Origin: Aestuariibaculum sediminum
Lineage (GTDB): Bacteria; Bacteroidota; Bacteroidia; Flavobacteriales; Flavobacteriaceae
Length of the DNA: 64,000 bases
NCBI RefSeq assembly: GCF_014596945.1
Contig: NZ_JACVXB010000001.1
Location: 124,001-188,000 of the forward strand
Direction of reading: 5' to 3'
A model generated the notes under the pieces. It saw only the letters and a list, made by a program, of their open reading frames with translations, did not search any database and was not told where the DNA came from. Below are positions 26,695 to 34,879 of this stretch, piece by piece; the stretch's first letter is position 1, and every line of letters begins with the position of its first letter. The position numbers were made by a program, and so were the translations under genes.

Positions 26695-27900
26695 TTATTC
26701 AGAAACATAAACTTTATTGTTATGCCCTATTTGAATATTAACAGACATTTCAGCCTCTATAATCTTCAAAATACCCGACATATCATTATATCTTGGTAAA
26801 TCGCCTGTAAATTTCAACGACTTCAGTTTTTCTCCTTCTATCTGGTATTCAACATCATACCATTTAGAAATTTTAGAAAACAACTCTTGAAGCGTCACAT
26901 TATGAAATACAAAACGACCTTCTTTCCAAGCAACATAAGGATAAACGTCGACGTCTTTTTTCTTAATAGATTTAGAGTTAATATCGAAGTTAGTTTGCTG
27001 GTTTGGTGATAAAAATTCAGTAGCATGAGAATATTTCTCTTCTACTTTTACTTTTCCTTCTACAAGGGTGGTGATTATGCGATTATCTTCGGTGTAAGCA
27101 GACACATTAAATTCGGTTCCTAAAACCTGAACTTCTTGCGTGCCCGAAGTAACAATAAAAGGAAGTTCTTTATTTGGAGTTACATCAAAATAGGCTTCAC
27201 CTTTTAAAGCAACACGTCGTTCCGAACCAATAAAAGGTACTGTATAGGTTAGCTCGGTATCAGAATTCAACCAAACTTTTGTGCCATCTGAAAGTACTAA
27301 TTGATATTCGGCGCCGCGTGGCACTCTTAACGTATTTACTTTGGCGCTCTCTGATTCATTTTGAGAAGCGACCATTTCAGAATCTTTATATTGTAAAATC
27401 CCTTTTGTATTTTTAGCCTCTACTTTACCTTCTTGTATTTGGTTATCAACTTCATCTAAATTAATAACTTCGCCATTAGATAGCACCAATTCGGCATGCG
27501 ATGAGCCAGGTGCAATACTAGATTCTTCAATAGGCTTTAAATTACCTGTTTTATTAAATATAGTAAATAATGCAAGCCCTACCACTAAAACAGCCGCCGC
27601 CGCAGACATCCATTTAAACATATTTAATTTAACAACCTTTCCAGGTTTCTTAGCTGAAGAATCCATGCGATCTAAAAAAGATGCCCACGCCTCCACCGTG
27701 TCAATTGTTTTTATTTTTTCCTGCCACTCGTTATAAGAATAAGCATTAAGAATATTCTCAGCTAACTCTCTATTACCGTCTACTTCCTCCTCCCACTCTA
27801 GCAATTGTTTTTTCTGCTCATCCGTTAGAGCATCTAATACTTTTCCTGCTAAAAGCTCTGAGTATTCAAATTGTTTATTTATTTCGTCCATATCCTTCAT
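26695..27900 (-). CDS. FecR-family anti-sigma factor / sigma regulator
   Basis: A 401-residue protein; Met1 and Met4 are possible starts. A cytoplasmic N-terminal ~95 residues (binds the sigma factor in this family) is followed by one membrane helix near residues 97-114 (MSAAAAVLVVGLALFTI) and a periplasmic FecR domain (LRVPRGAEYQLVLSDGTKVWLN, GEAYFDV, VQVLGTEFNVSAY), then a C-terminal DUF4974 segment (LQELFSKISKWYDVEYQ, LPRYNDMSGILKIIE). It should transmit occupancy of the SusC STN domain to the ECF sigma factor. Gap of 79 bases to the sigma gene and 159 to susC. Confidence 0.96.
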   Translation of the reverse strand: MKDMDEINKQFEYSELLAGKVLDALTDEQKKQLLEWEEEVDGNRELAENILNAYSYNEWQEKIKTIDTVEAWASFLDRMDSSAKKPGKVVKLNMFKWMSAAAAVLVVGLALFTIFNKTGNLKPIEESSIAPGSSHAELVLSNGEVINLDEVDNQIQEGKVEAKNTKGILQYKDSEMVASQNESESAKVNTLRVPRGAEYQLVLSDGTKVWLNSDTELTYTVPFIGSERRVALKGEAYFDVTPNKELPFIVTSGTQEVQVLGTEFNVSAYTEDNRIITTLVEGKVKVEEKYSHATEFLSPNQQTNFDINSKSIKKKDVDVYPYVAWKEGRFVFHNVTLQELFSKISKWYDVEYQIEGEKLKSLKFTGDLPRYNDMSGILKIIEAEMSVNIQIGHNNKVYVSE

Positions 27901-27979
27901 ATTTCTCTCAAACAGAAATGTCGTATATTATAATGACGCAATTATTTTAAAAGGGAGTGACAGTTTTGTTAAAAAAAAA

Positions 27980-28537
27980 CTAAATATATTTATAAAAATC
28001 AGAAATAAACATCATAACAAACTGTATACCAAGTGTTTGTCGTAATTTACTATACGCTCTTTTTTTTACAGTTTTAACAGAATTTATAGTGATTTCTAAT
28101 TCCGTGGCAATATCTTGATTGCGGTAACCGTCTAATGTTAGCTTAACAACTTGCTCTGCTTGCGGCGACAAGTCTTTAATAGCCTCATGCAACAGACTAT
28201 AAGTTTCTTCTCGTAAAATTTCATTTAAAAAAGACTTTTGAACTACGGTAAGACCTTCATCAATAGATGTGTTTTTAATATTTTTTTCTTTTCGAATCTG
28301 ACTTATGCATGCATTTTTAACAAGAACATACAAATAAGCCTGCAACGCTTTTTCACTGGAGAACTCTTCATTATCTTTTTGCCAGAGTTTCACAAAAGCT
28401 TCTTGAGCTACATCTTTCCCTTTGTCTTGACTCTTCAAAATACGAGCTGCCAACATACACATTGATGGAAAAAGTCGCTCAAAAATCTCATTGAACTCTT
28501 TACTATTAAACTGAATCGTTTTACCTGAAACCCTCAT
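27980..28537 (-). CDS. ECF-type RNA polymerase sigma factor (Bacteroidales sigma-70 family)
   Basis: A 185-residue protein with sigma region 2 (LFPSMCMLAARILKSQDKGKDVAQEAFVKLW) and region 4 (LSPQAEQVVKLTLDGYRNQDIATELEITINSVKTVKKRAYSKLR), the latter a helix-turn-helix for -35 recognition. It lacks regions 1 and 3 as expected. It is encoded directly upstream of fecR and susC on the same strand and is expected to activate this locus when the transducer SusC is occupied. It may also feed back on its own gene. Confidence 0.96.
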   Translation of the reverse strand: MRVSGKTIQFNSKEFNEIFERLFPSMCMLAARILKSQDKGKDVAQEAFVKLWQKDNEEFSSEKALQAYLYVLVKNACISQIRKEKNIKNTSIDEGLTVVQKSFLNEILREETYSLLHEAIKDLSPQAEQVVKLTLDGYRNQDIATELEITINSVKTVKKRAYSKLRQTLGIQFVMMFISDFYKYI

Positions 28538-28916
28538 TATTATTTAATTCCAACAATTTACAAAGTCTTAGAAATTTGTTTCTTAGCAATTATCAAAAAC
28601 AAATTGATACTTAATATTCATTAAGTTTTACTACCGTGTAAACTTATTGTAAGTTTTGCAAAGTTAGGTAGAATATTATGACAATTTGTGAAGTTTATCT
28701 TAAAAGTAATACTATTAAAAATGATAACTACCTATAAATAAACAATAAAGCCAATTTAACATCTCCCAATGTCTTGTTAAAAGCTATTTTATGAGATAAT
28801 TGAAAACTCATTTTCGAACTCTATAACTGATAAATAATTGTTATTTTTAGGTTAATTAATTTGTTAAACCATAGAATATATACACGAGTTGTACACATCC
28901 TTTCAACTTTTAAATT
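28538..28916. other. Gene-free stretch between divergent ECF sigma and K+ channel genes
   Basis: 379 AT-rich bases between divergent genes. The only clear elements are the -7-like octamer at 28659-28666 for the sigma gene and a small hairpin nearby (AAACTTA ... TAAGTTT around 28640-28656). No coding region or RNA gene is recognised. Confidence 0.6.
28659..28666 (-). promoter_or_regulatory. Candidate -7 element of the ECF sigma gene
   Basis: On the minus strand it reads TAACTTTG, an exact TAnnTTTG. The nearest TTG upstream is 15 bases away, shorter than the usual 17-23. It would give a leader of about 115 bases. Confidence 0.45.
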
Positions 28917-29270
28917 ATGATTGCTTTTTTTATTAATATTTTAAGGCTTGGCAGAATTTTTTATCGAGGCATAAAACACGATAGTGAGTTCCGATTTCTC
29001 TTAGTTTTTATTTTACTGCTGTTAACAGGTTCGTCCTTATTTTATATTCAAATTGAACAATGGTCGCCACTAGATGCGATTTATTTCTCGGTAATGACCA
29101 TGGCAACTGTAGGCTACGGCGATTTGGTTCCCACTACTAATTTGGGAAAAATCTTCACCATGGTATATACGTTTTTGGCCATTGGAACTTTTGTAGCGTT
29201 TACCGCAAAAATTGTAACCATTTTATTTTACAACAGAATAAAGAAACCCCTGAATAAAAAATCGGATTAA
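28917..29270 (+). CDS. Two-helix potassium channel
   Basis: A 117-residue protein with an N-terminal hydrophobic helix (about residues 27-44), a pore loop with the K+ selectivity filter TVGYGD at residues 64-69, and a second helix (about 80-104). This is the minimal KcsA-like ion-channel layout (Ion_trans_2). No cytoplasmic RCK domain is present, so gating cannot be predicted. It should allow passive K+ flow across the inner membrane as a tetramer. It stands alone, divergent from the sigma gene. Confidence 0.92.
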   Translation: MIAFFINILRLGRIFYRGIKHDSEFRFLLVFILLLLTGSSLFYIQIEQWSPLDAIYFSVMTMATVGYGDLVPTTNLGKIFTMVYTFLAIGTFVAFTAKIVTILFYNRIKKPLNKKSD

Positions 29271-29416
29271 TATATTTATAAGAATAAGCAGAGTTTTACA
29301 TAAGTATTCATCTCAATTCGGATTATTAACACTTTAATAGCAAACAATAAAAAAACATTAAGTCATTTTTCTTACCTTAGTGAATGCACTTTAACCACAT
29401 TTAATACCAAAATATT

Positions 29417-30223
29417 ATGAAAAAATGTTGCCGTATACTTGCTTTGATTTTTATTTTTAATTGTTTCAATCAAGTACTTGCCCAAGATGGTGATGGCGCC
29501 GATGCTTTGGCGAAACAGCTTCAAAACCCGGTAGCCAGCCTTATAAGCGTACCTATACAAGCAAATTATGATATGAATATAGGTTCCGAAGAAGGCACCC
29601 AATTCCTCACCAATGTACAGCCTGTAATCCCTATTAGTATAAGCGAAAACTGGAATCTTATAGGTCGAGCCATAGTGCCTATTATTAAACAATGCGACGT
29701 TAGAGGTAATAGCGGCAAAGACAGTGGGTTGGGCGATGCAGTAATAAGCGGATTCTTTTCTCCAAAAGCACCTACAAAAGGTGGCATAATTTGGGGTGTT
29801 GGCCCTGTATTATTGGTCCCTACTGCAACTAAGGATATTTTAGGTACTGAAAAATTTGGACTAGGACCAACCGCAGTGGCACTTAAACAAATTAAATCTT
29901 TAACTGTAGGCTGTTTAGTGAACCATATTTGGTCGGTAGCAGGAGCTGATACCCGTGCCGATGTTAACGCTACATTTTTTCAACCTTTTATAGCGAAAAA
30001 CTTTTCTGGCGGTTATGCGTTAGCCTTTAATACCGAATTAACCCAAAATTGGGATTACGACGCTACGTCGGGCACCTTTCATATAGTAGCCTCTAAAGTG
30101 GTTTCATTTGGTTCTCAAATGGCTCAGGTTTTTGCTGGACCAAGAATACACTATGGCAACGGTAATAACGCCGAATGGGGTATTCGCGCCGGACTCACAT
30201 TACTCTTCCCTACAAAATCATAA
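29417..30223 (+). CDS. Outer-membrane beta-barrel 'transporter' family protein
   Basis: A 268-residue protein with a signal peptide ending VLAQ. The mature part begins DGDGADALAKQLQNPVASLISVPIQANYD and has alternating beta-strand patterns to the end (IRAGLTLLFP). This is the family commonly annotated simply as transporter, or wrongly as neuromedin U, in environmental Gram-negatives. An outer-membrane pore is likely but the substrate is unknown. It ends at a symmetrical terminator shared with the convergent gene at 30293. Confidence 0.8.
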   Translation: MKKCCRILALIFIFNCFNQVLAQDGDGADALAKQLQNPVASLISVPIQANYDMNIGSEEGTQFLTNVQPVIPISISENWNLIGRAIVPIIKQCDVRGNSGKDSGLGDAVISGFFSPKAPTKGGIIWGVGPVLLVPTATKDILGTEKFGLGPTAVALKQIKSLTVGCLVNHIWSVAGADTRADVNATFFQPFIAKNFSGGYALAFNTELTQNWDYDATSGTFHIVASKVVSFGSQMAQVFAGPRIHYGNGNNAEWGIRAGLTLLFPTKS

Positions 30224-30242
30224 TTAACGAAAAGACATAAAC

Positions 30243-30275
30243 AAAAAAACGCTTTGTATACCAAAGCGTTTTTTT
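30243..30275. terminator. Bidirectional terminator between two convergent genes
   Basis: Seven A residues then CGCTTT (30243-30255) pair with AAAGCG then seven T residues (30263-30275), a perfect 13-base stem with a 7-base loop. Both strands carry a T-run after the stem, so it serves the genes ending at 30223 and 30293. Confidence 0.92.
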
Positions 30276-30292
30276 TCTTCTAATTATATTTA

Positions 30293-30856
30293 CTATAACC
30301 TTTTAGATATCCCTATAGCCATATTAATGGTATTATAGGCGTCCCATCTTACATCGGTTCCTAATGCAACCTCAAACTCCCATGATTTAGGCATTTCAAT
30401 GGCATATGCAATTTCGGCTCTGAACAAAAATAAATCTTCACCTTTTGCAAATTCACCACCAAAACCAAAAGAGTAATTAAAATGTTCCCCTGGCATATAA
30501 ACTGCCATAAGTGCTGGTGCTAAAGGACGTTCTCGTTCTAAAATCAAATCTTCTTCTGATTTTGAAGCTAAATTTTTTTCAACCTCATAACTTTCAATAA
30601 TCATATCTGTGTGCAAACCCACTGCCCACGTTTCATTTAACCAATAATTATAATACAAGGTGAATGAAGGTAGTGCTTTCCATTCTTTTTTGCCATCGGC
30701 ATACAAACTCGGAATGTGTGCATGACCCAACAAAAAACCTATTTGATGTTTAGATTCCTCCTCTGTAGATTCTTCACCAAAGGATACTTCCTCCTGAGCT
30801 TCAAGGTTCATTACAGCACATAAAATAACACCTAAATACAGTAATAATCGTTTCAT
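30293..30856 (-). CDS. Small outer-membrane barrel protein
   Basis: A 187-residue protein with a signal peptide (ends NLEAQ). After an acidic linker (EEVSFGEESTEEESK), beta-strands dominate (LPSFTLYYNYWLNETWAVGLHTD, FNYSFGFGGEF, WEFEVALGTDVRWD), ending NTINMAIGISKRL with the C-terminal pattern of an 8-strand barrel. No named family is recognised. It is probably an outer-membrane protein of unknown function. Confidence 0.7.
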   Translation of the reverse strand: MKRLLLYLGVILCAVMNLEAQEEVSFGEESTEEESKHQIGFLLGHAHIPSLYADGKKEWKALPSFTLYYNYWLNETWAVGLHTDMIIESYEVEKNLASKSEEDLILERERPLAPALMAVYMPGEHFNYSFGFGGEFAKGEDLFLFRAEIAYAIEMPKSWEFEVALGTDVRWDAYNTINMAIGISKRL

Positions 30857-30899
30857 CTGTCACTTATTTTACGAAATTAATTTATACTTCCTTTTAATG

Positions 30900-30926
30900 T
30901 TTTAGAGTCCTAATAAGTCTCTAAAA
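30900..30926. terminator. Weak inverted repeat downstream of DUF502 gene
   Basis: TTTTAGAG (30900-30907) pairs with CTCTAAAA (30919-30926) around an 11-base loop. There is no T-run, so its role as a terminator of the minus-strand gene at 30970 is uncertain. Confidence 0.3.
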
Positions 30927-30969
30927 ATATGTTCATATCTTCAAATGCAAACATGGTATTAAACTTAAA

Positions 30970-31566
30970 TTATGATGCTTTGTTTATTACCTCAGCAATA
31001 TCAATGCCCTTTCCAAAACAATACAACCCGGACATTGCTTGCTTCATAGTTATGGGGTAATATTTTACAGATTCTTTCGGTACGTACCGCACTTCTCCGG
31101 CATCGAGTCTGGGCGCATCAGGAATAAAGAGCGTTATAAACTTTTCTGATGTATGTGTTATAAAGGCTATGTTATACCGGTCTTTCTCTTCTTCTAAAAT
31201 AATAGCATCCCAGAATTCATTTATCACTAATTCTTGATCGCCAATCATGCGATATTTTAATATTTGAATCGAAGGAAAATGCACAAATAGCTTCTCCTCA
31301 ATACTGGTACTCCACTTTTTAAAAACCCCTTTTTGAATAAAATAGCCACTCGCCACACATATTGCTATAATAAGTAAAAAGCAAACAATTAATACTGCTG
31401 TCCCTCCAAAGACTGAGTGTAAACCAAAAGCCTTAGTTATTTTTATTGCTAACGGCGTTAATAATGCAATCGCCTTAGTTAACAATAAAATGATGAACAA
31501 TACCGGGGTTAAAAAAAATAATCCTCCTATAATTAGGGAACGTGAAGGTGTTTTAAACTTAGCCAT
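30970..31566 (-). CDS. DUF502-like membrane protein
   Basis: A 198-residue protein with two N-terminal membrane segments (about 10-34 and 55-76), then a cytoplasmic or periplasmic domain beginning KWSTSIEEKLFVHFPSIQILKY. The overall layout (two helices, FITLFIPDAPRLDAGEVRYV, late PITMKQAM) resembles DUF502 proteins, which are uncharacterised inner-membrane proteins. It stands alone between intergenic stretches. Confidence 0.65.
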   Translation of the reverse strand: MAKFKTPSRSLIIGGLFFLTPVLFIILLLTKAIALLTPLAIKITKAFGLHSVFGGTAVLIVCFLLIIAICVASGYFIQKGVFKKWSTSIEEKLFVHFPSIQILKYRMIGDQELVINEFWDAIILEEEKDRYNIAFITHTSEKFITLFIPDAPRLDAGEVRYVPKESVKYYPITMKQAMSGLYCFGKGIDIAEVINKAS

Positions 31567-31751
31567 AAACCGTATATATAGATTCCTTTAGAAAATTAAA
31601 TACCAAGGAATTAACTGTAATAAATATACGCATTATATTACACCTAACAATTGCTAAACAAAACTTTTAATACTCATTTAAATGCAAGAATCACTTGCTT
31701 TTCTCATATTTTTTTAGTACTCTGAATCTAGATTAATTAAAAAAACAAACT

Positions 31752-31886
31752 ATGGGCAAAGGCGATAAAAAAACGAAACGCGGAAAAATTAATCGAGGGA
31801 CTTTTGGGGTAAGACGTCCAAGAATTAAAAAGAAACCTTCGGTAGAAACTAAAATTGACATCAACAAAAAAGCGATTCCCAAATAA
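31752..31886 (+). CDS. Small ribosomal subunit protein THX
   Basis: A 44-residue very basic protein starting MGKGDKKTKRGKINRGTFGV and continuing RRPRIKKK. This is the THX family signature (G-K-G-D-x-K-T-x-R-G-K), found in the small subunit of Thermus and in Bacteroidota and plastids, where it helps stabilise 16S rRNA near the head of the 30S. It is easily missed because of its size. Its stop codon lies only 4 bases from the stop of the convergent TPR gene. Confidence 0.93.
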   Translation: MGKGDKKTKRGKINRGTFGVRRPRIKKKPSVETKIDINKKAIPK

Positions 31887-31890
31887 GCTT

Positions 31891-32619
31891 TTAGTCTTTC
31901 ATATCTGACAATATTCGATGTGCTTCCTGCATAGAATTACGGTATAATTTTTTGTTTGGCTTTGTCATGTTTTCGTATTCATTAACGACATCATCAAGAA
32001 TTTCTTTTGCTTCATTTGTCTTTTGCCGCTCCAATAAAATTTTAGCTAATTGCAGTCGTTCTTCATAAAACGAATACCGAATATTTATTTGCTTTAAATT
32101 AGTTTCGGCAGCTTCAAAATCGCCCAACTTGTCCTGTGCCAAACCGTACAAAAACTGTGCTTTAGATTTTTCAAATTCGGGGTTATCTTTTATCATTTTT
32201 GCATAAACCAATACATTATCATAATCTTCTATCGTATAATAGGCTTCTATCAGCTTTTTAATAATATAAAAATGATTCTGCGATTTATCCTTAACAGCTT
32301 CCAGATAATGAAAAATGGCGTTTGCATAGTCTTTATTTTCCATATAGGCATCGGCAAGATTCACCCTATTTTGATAAGTTTCTGAAAACCGTAACCTTTT
32401 TTCTAAATCTTTTATTTTTTTTGTTGGGTTAATTATAGCAACGATACCATCTTGTATTTTTTCTGCATCGCGTTTATTATAAACCTGCGTAATTAAATAT
32501 ATTATTGACCCTACTAAAGGCAAAAACAATATTACAAACACCCAGTAATATGGATTTCCGTTTTTGTACATATGATAAATACAGTAGGCTTGAAGTGCAA
32601 AAGTTAAATAGTATAGCAT
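31891..32619 (-). CDS. Membrane-anchored TPR protein
   Basis: A 242-residue protein. The first ~50 residues contain two hydrophobic segments resembling the PLDc_N anchor (PYYWVFVILFLPLVGSIIYLI), followed by a linker and TPR repeats from about residue 80 (NRVNLADAYMENKDYANAIFHYLEA; LIEAYYTIEDYDNVLVYAKMI). It is likely an inner-membrane scaffold for protein contacts. Partners are not indicated by the neighbours (THX and yaaA). Confidence 0.85.
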   Translation of the reverse strand: MLYYLTFALQAYCIYHMYKNGNPYYWVFVILFLPLVGSIIYLITQVYNKRDAEKIQDGIVAIINPTKKIKDLEKRLRFSETYQNRVNLADAYMENKDYANAIFHYLEAVKDKSQNHFYIIKKLIEAYYTIEDYDNVLVYAKMIKDNPEFEKSKAQFLYGLAQDKLGDFEAAETNLKQINIRYSFYEERLQLAKILLERQKTNEAKEILDDVVNEYENMTKPNKKLYRNSMQEAHRILSDMKD

Positions 32620-32728
32620 GGGTACAAATTAAAAAGAAGAAATTTAGTCCCAAAAATGACGACTTAATTTCTTCTCTAAAATTAACGATTATTTTAACAA
32701 AAACAATGTCTTGTTGTATGAATTTACT

Positions 32729-33487
32729 TTACCTAATAAAAACCAATTCGGTTTCTGTAGACATCGATTCACTAAACCCATACCCCTGATAGTTAAACCC
32801 TTTTAAATCTTCGGTAGTTTGCGCATTTGTTTCAACTACATAACGCGCCATTAAACCACGTGCTTCTTTGGCAAAAAAGGAAATAACTTTGTATTCACCA
32901 TTTTTAAAATCTTTGAAATTAGCAGTAATCACCGGTACTTTTAAAGCTTTCTTATCGATAGCCTTAAAATATTCGTTACTGGCTAGATTTAAAAATAATT
33001 CACCGTCTTCCAATTCGTCATTTAAGGCTTTGGTAATATCTTTTTTCCAGAATTCATAAAGATTATTTTTAGTGCCTACCGGGAATTTAGTGCCCATTTC
33101 TAAACGATATGGCTGAATTAAATCTAACGGTTTTAACAAGCCATATAAACCCGACAGAATACGCACAGTGTTTTGTAAATCATCTAACTTATTTTCTGGA
33201 ATATTGTATGCATCCAAACCTTTATATACATCGCCGTTAAAGGCAAATACCGCTGGTCTGGCATTATCTGCATTAAAGGGTAATTCCCAAGCTTGATTAC
33301 GCTCGTAATTTAGGTGTCCTAAGGCATCAGATATGCTCATAAGCTTTGATAAGCTTTTAGCAGATTTCTTCTTTAACAGATTATTAATGCGCTCAGATTG
33401 TTTTAAAAACTGCGCTTCAGAATATTTTGACGTTGGTAACTCACTTTCAAAATCAAGGGATTTCGCTGGAGATATAACTAATTTCAT
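32729..33487 (-). CDS. yaaA: Peroxide stress protein YaaA (UPF0246)
   Basis: A 252-residue protein starting MKLVISPAKSLDFES, the diagnostic N-terminus of YaaA. Later motifs include FNGDVYKGLDA, ILSGLYGLLKPLDLIQPYRLEMG and the C-terminal FFAKEARGLMARYVV. YaaA lowers intracellular unincorporated iron and limits hydroxyl radical damage in peroxide-stressed E. coli, and binds DNA. It is a single gene here, with a -7-like element at 33522-33529. Confidence 0.95.
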   Translation of the reverse strand: MKLVISPAKSLDFESELPTSKYSEAQFLKQSERINNLLKKKSAKSLSKLMSISDALGHLNYERNQAWELPFNADNARPAVFAFNGDVYKGLDAYNIPENKLDDLQNTVRILSGLYGLLKPLDLIQPYRLEMGTKFPVGTKNNLYEFWKKDITKALNDELEDGELFLNLASNEYFKAIDKKALKVPVITANFKDFKNGEYKVISFFAKEARGLMARYVVETNAQTTEDLKGFNYQGYGFSESMSTETELVFIR

Positions 33488-33521
33488 TTATAAAAGTATT
33501 TATGTCTTTCTTAATTAATTT

Positions 33522-33529
33522 CAAATTTA
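33522..33529 (-). promoter_or_regulatory. Candidate -7 element of yaaA
   Basis: Minus-strand octamer TAAATTTG, an exact TAnnTTTG, 35 bases upstream of the start codon. No TTG is visible at the -33 position. Confidence 0.5.
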
Positions 33530-33705
33530 CAACTACCACTTAGAATTATAAACTATAAATTACTCTTATTTTTAATAGTATCATAGAAATATATTATAGA
33601 AAAAATTCTGCAACACATAAACACTCACTTTTACAACACTTCCTTAAAAATGAACTCAAAGTAGTTTAGATTATGTGTTTAACAAATTAAGAATGCCAAA
33701 TTTTT

Positions 33706-34821
33706 TTATTTCTTTTTGTAATGCCTTCCGTACCAAAGCAATATTCCCGTAACTGGTAAACTTGCGGTTAATAAACTAACTATAAATGCTATTATTTTCC
33801 CTGCAATTCCTCCAATAGCACCAATATGTATGTCGTAATTCATGCGCTGAATTTTGTCTGCTAGTTTTACATTTTGATATTTCCCGTATACACTAGTTGT
33901 TTCAATTTCTTCCAAGGTATTCTGGTCAAAAAATCTAAAATCAGAATCATAATAGAGTCCTTTACTATTTGAAACTTCTACGTAAATACTTTCTCTATTT
34001 GATTTCGGGTAATGCAATTCAAAACTTTCTACTTCGGGATTTTCCTTCATTAATTTCACAATCAGATCATCCATAGGCACCCGACCATCATTTGGAATTA
34101 TCTCATTTACATTTTCAGGTATAACAAATCGGGCTTCTTTATCGCCCCCAGTTGATTTATACACCACATATTTCAACCAGTTATAAGACATCATTGCACC
34201 TGTAAAAGCTAAAACTAACGCGAGCGAGCAAATGTAAAAACCGATAACAGTATGCAAATCAAAATTTTTTCGTTTCCAGCGCGTGGTCTTTTTCCACTCG
34301 AAAATAAGACGTTGTTTGAGGTTTTTACGCTTTTTAGGCCACCACAAAATAAAACCAGAGATAATAATTAAAATGAAAACTAATATCGAAATACCCACCA
34401 CTTGTTCTCCAATAGCTTTAGGCAACCAAAGTCGTGTATGACCTTTAAGAATAAAAGAAAAAAATCCTCGCAAATGATCATCTACTTGAACCACTTTTCC
34501 AGAATATGGGTTTAAAAATACGCTCTGATAAAACTCAGGTTCTGCATCGTAAAAAATCACTTCAATGGCATCGTCATTCTTTTTAAATAGTGCTCCGTGA
34601 ATCGTGTTATTAGGAAAAACTTCCTTAGCCAATTCCTTTACTTTCGTTGGCTTTAGAATAGGCTTATTTTGGGGTGCTACTTTCTTATAATCGTCATACA
34701 AACTTTCAATTTCGTCTCTAAAAGCCCAGCAGCAACCAGTAATAGAAACAATAAAAACAACCACCGCCGACGTTAAGCCAAGTATTTTATGTAACTGAAA
34801 TATGATTTTTTTAAAGTTCAT
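33706..34821 (-). CDS. PepSY-associated membrane protein (probable ferric-siderophore reductase)
   Basis: A 371-residue protein with four membrane helices (about 11-33, 139-160, 193-214, and a C-terminal one near 341-363) and PepSY-type domains in the periplasmic loops. The start HKILGLTSAVVVFIVSITGCCWAF and the helix end SGFILWWPKK are family marks. In many Bacteroidota this protein is paired with a TonB siderophore receptor, as here, and is thought to reduce or process imported ferric siderophore. It starts 58 bases after the receptor gene's stop. Confidence 0.9.
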   Translation of the reverse strand: MNFKKIIFQLHKILGLTSAVVVFIVSITGCCWAFRDEIESLYDDYKKVAPQNKPILKPTKVKELAKEVFPNNTIHGALFKKNDDAIEVIFYDAEPEFYQSVFLNPYSGKVVQVDDHLRGFFSFILKGHTRLWLPKAIGEQVVGISILVFILIIISGFILWWPKKRKNLKQRLIFEWKKTTRWKRKNFDLHTVIGFYICSLALVLAFTGAMMSYNWLKYVVYKSTGGDKEARFVIPENVNEIIPNDGRVPMDDLIVKLMKENPEVESFELHYPKSNRESIYVEVSNSKGLYYDSDFRFFDQNTLEEIETTSVYGKYQNVKLADKIQRMNYDIHIGAIGGIAGKIIAFIVSLLTASLPVTGILLWYGRHYKKK

Positions 34822-34879
34822 GCTATACAGTTTAAACAGAGCAAATGTTTAAATTATTTGCCCTGTTTTATTAAACCTT

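Noticed and set aside
7300-28537. Classical polysaccharide utilisation locus
   Set aside because: SusC and SusD are present but no glycoside hydrolase, lyase or esterase gene is found; proteases and thioredoxins are there instead.
29372-29692. A 106-residue minus-strand frame overlapping the outer-membrane transporter gene
   Set aside because: Antisense to a gene with a clear signal peptide; no recognisable domain.
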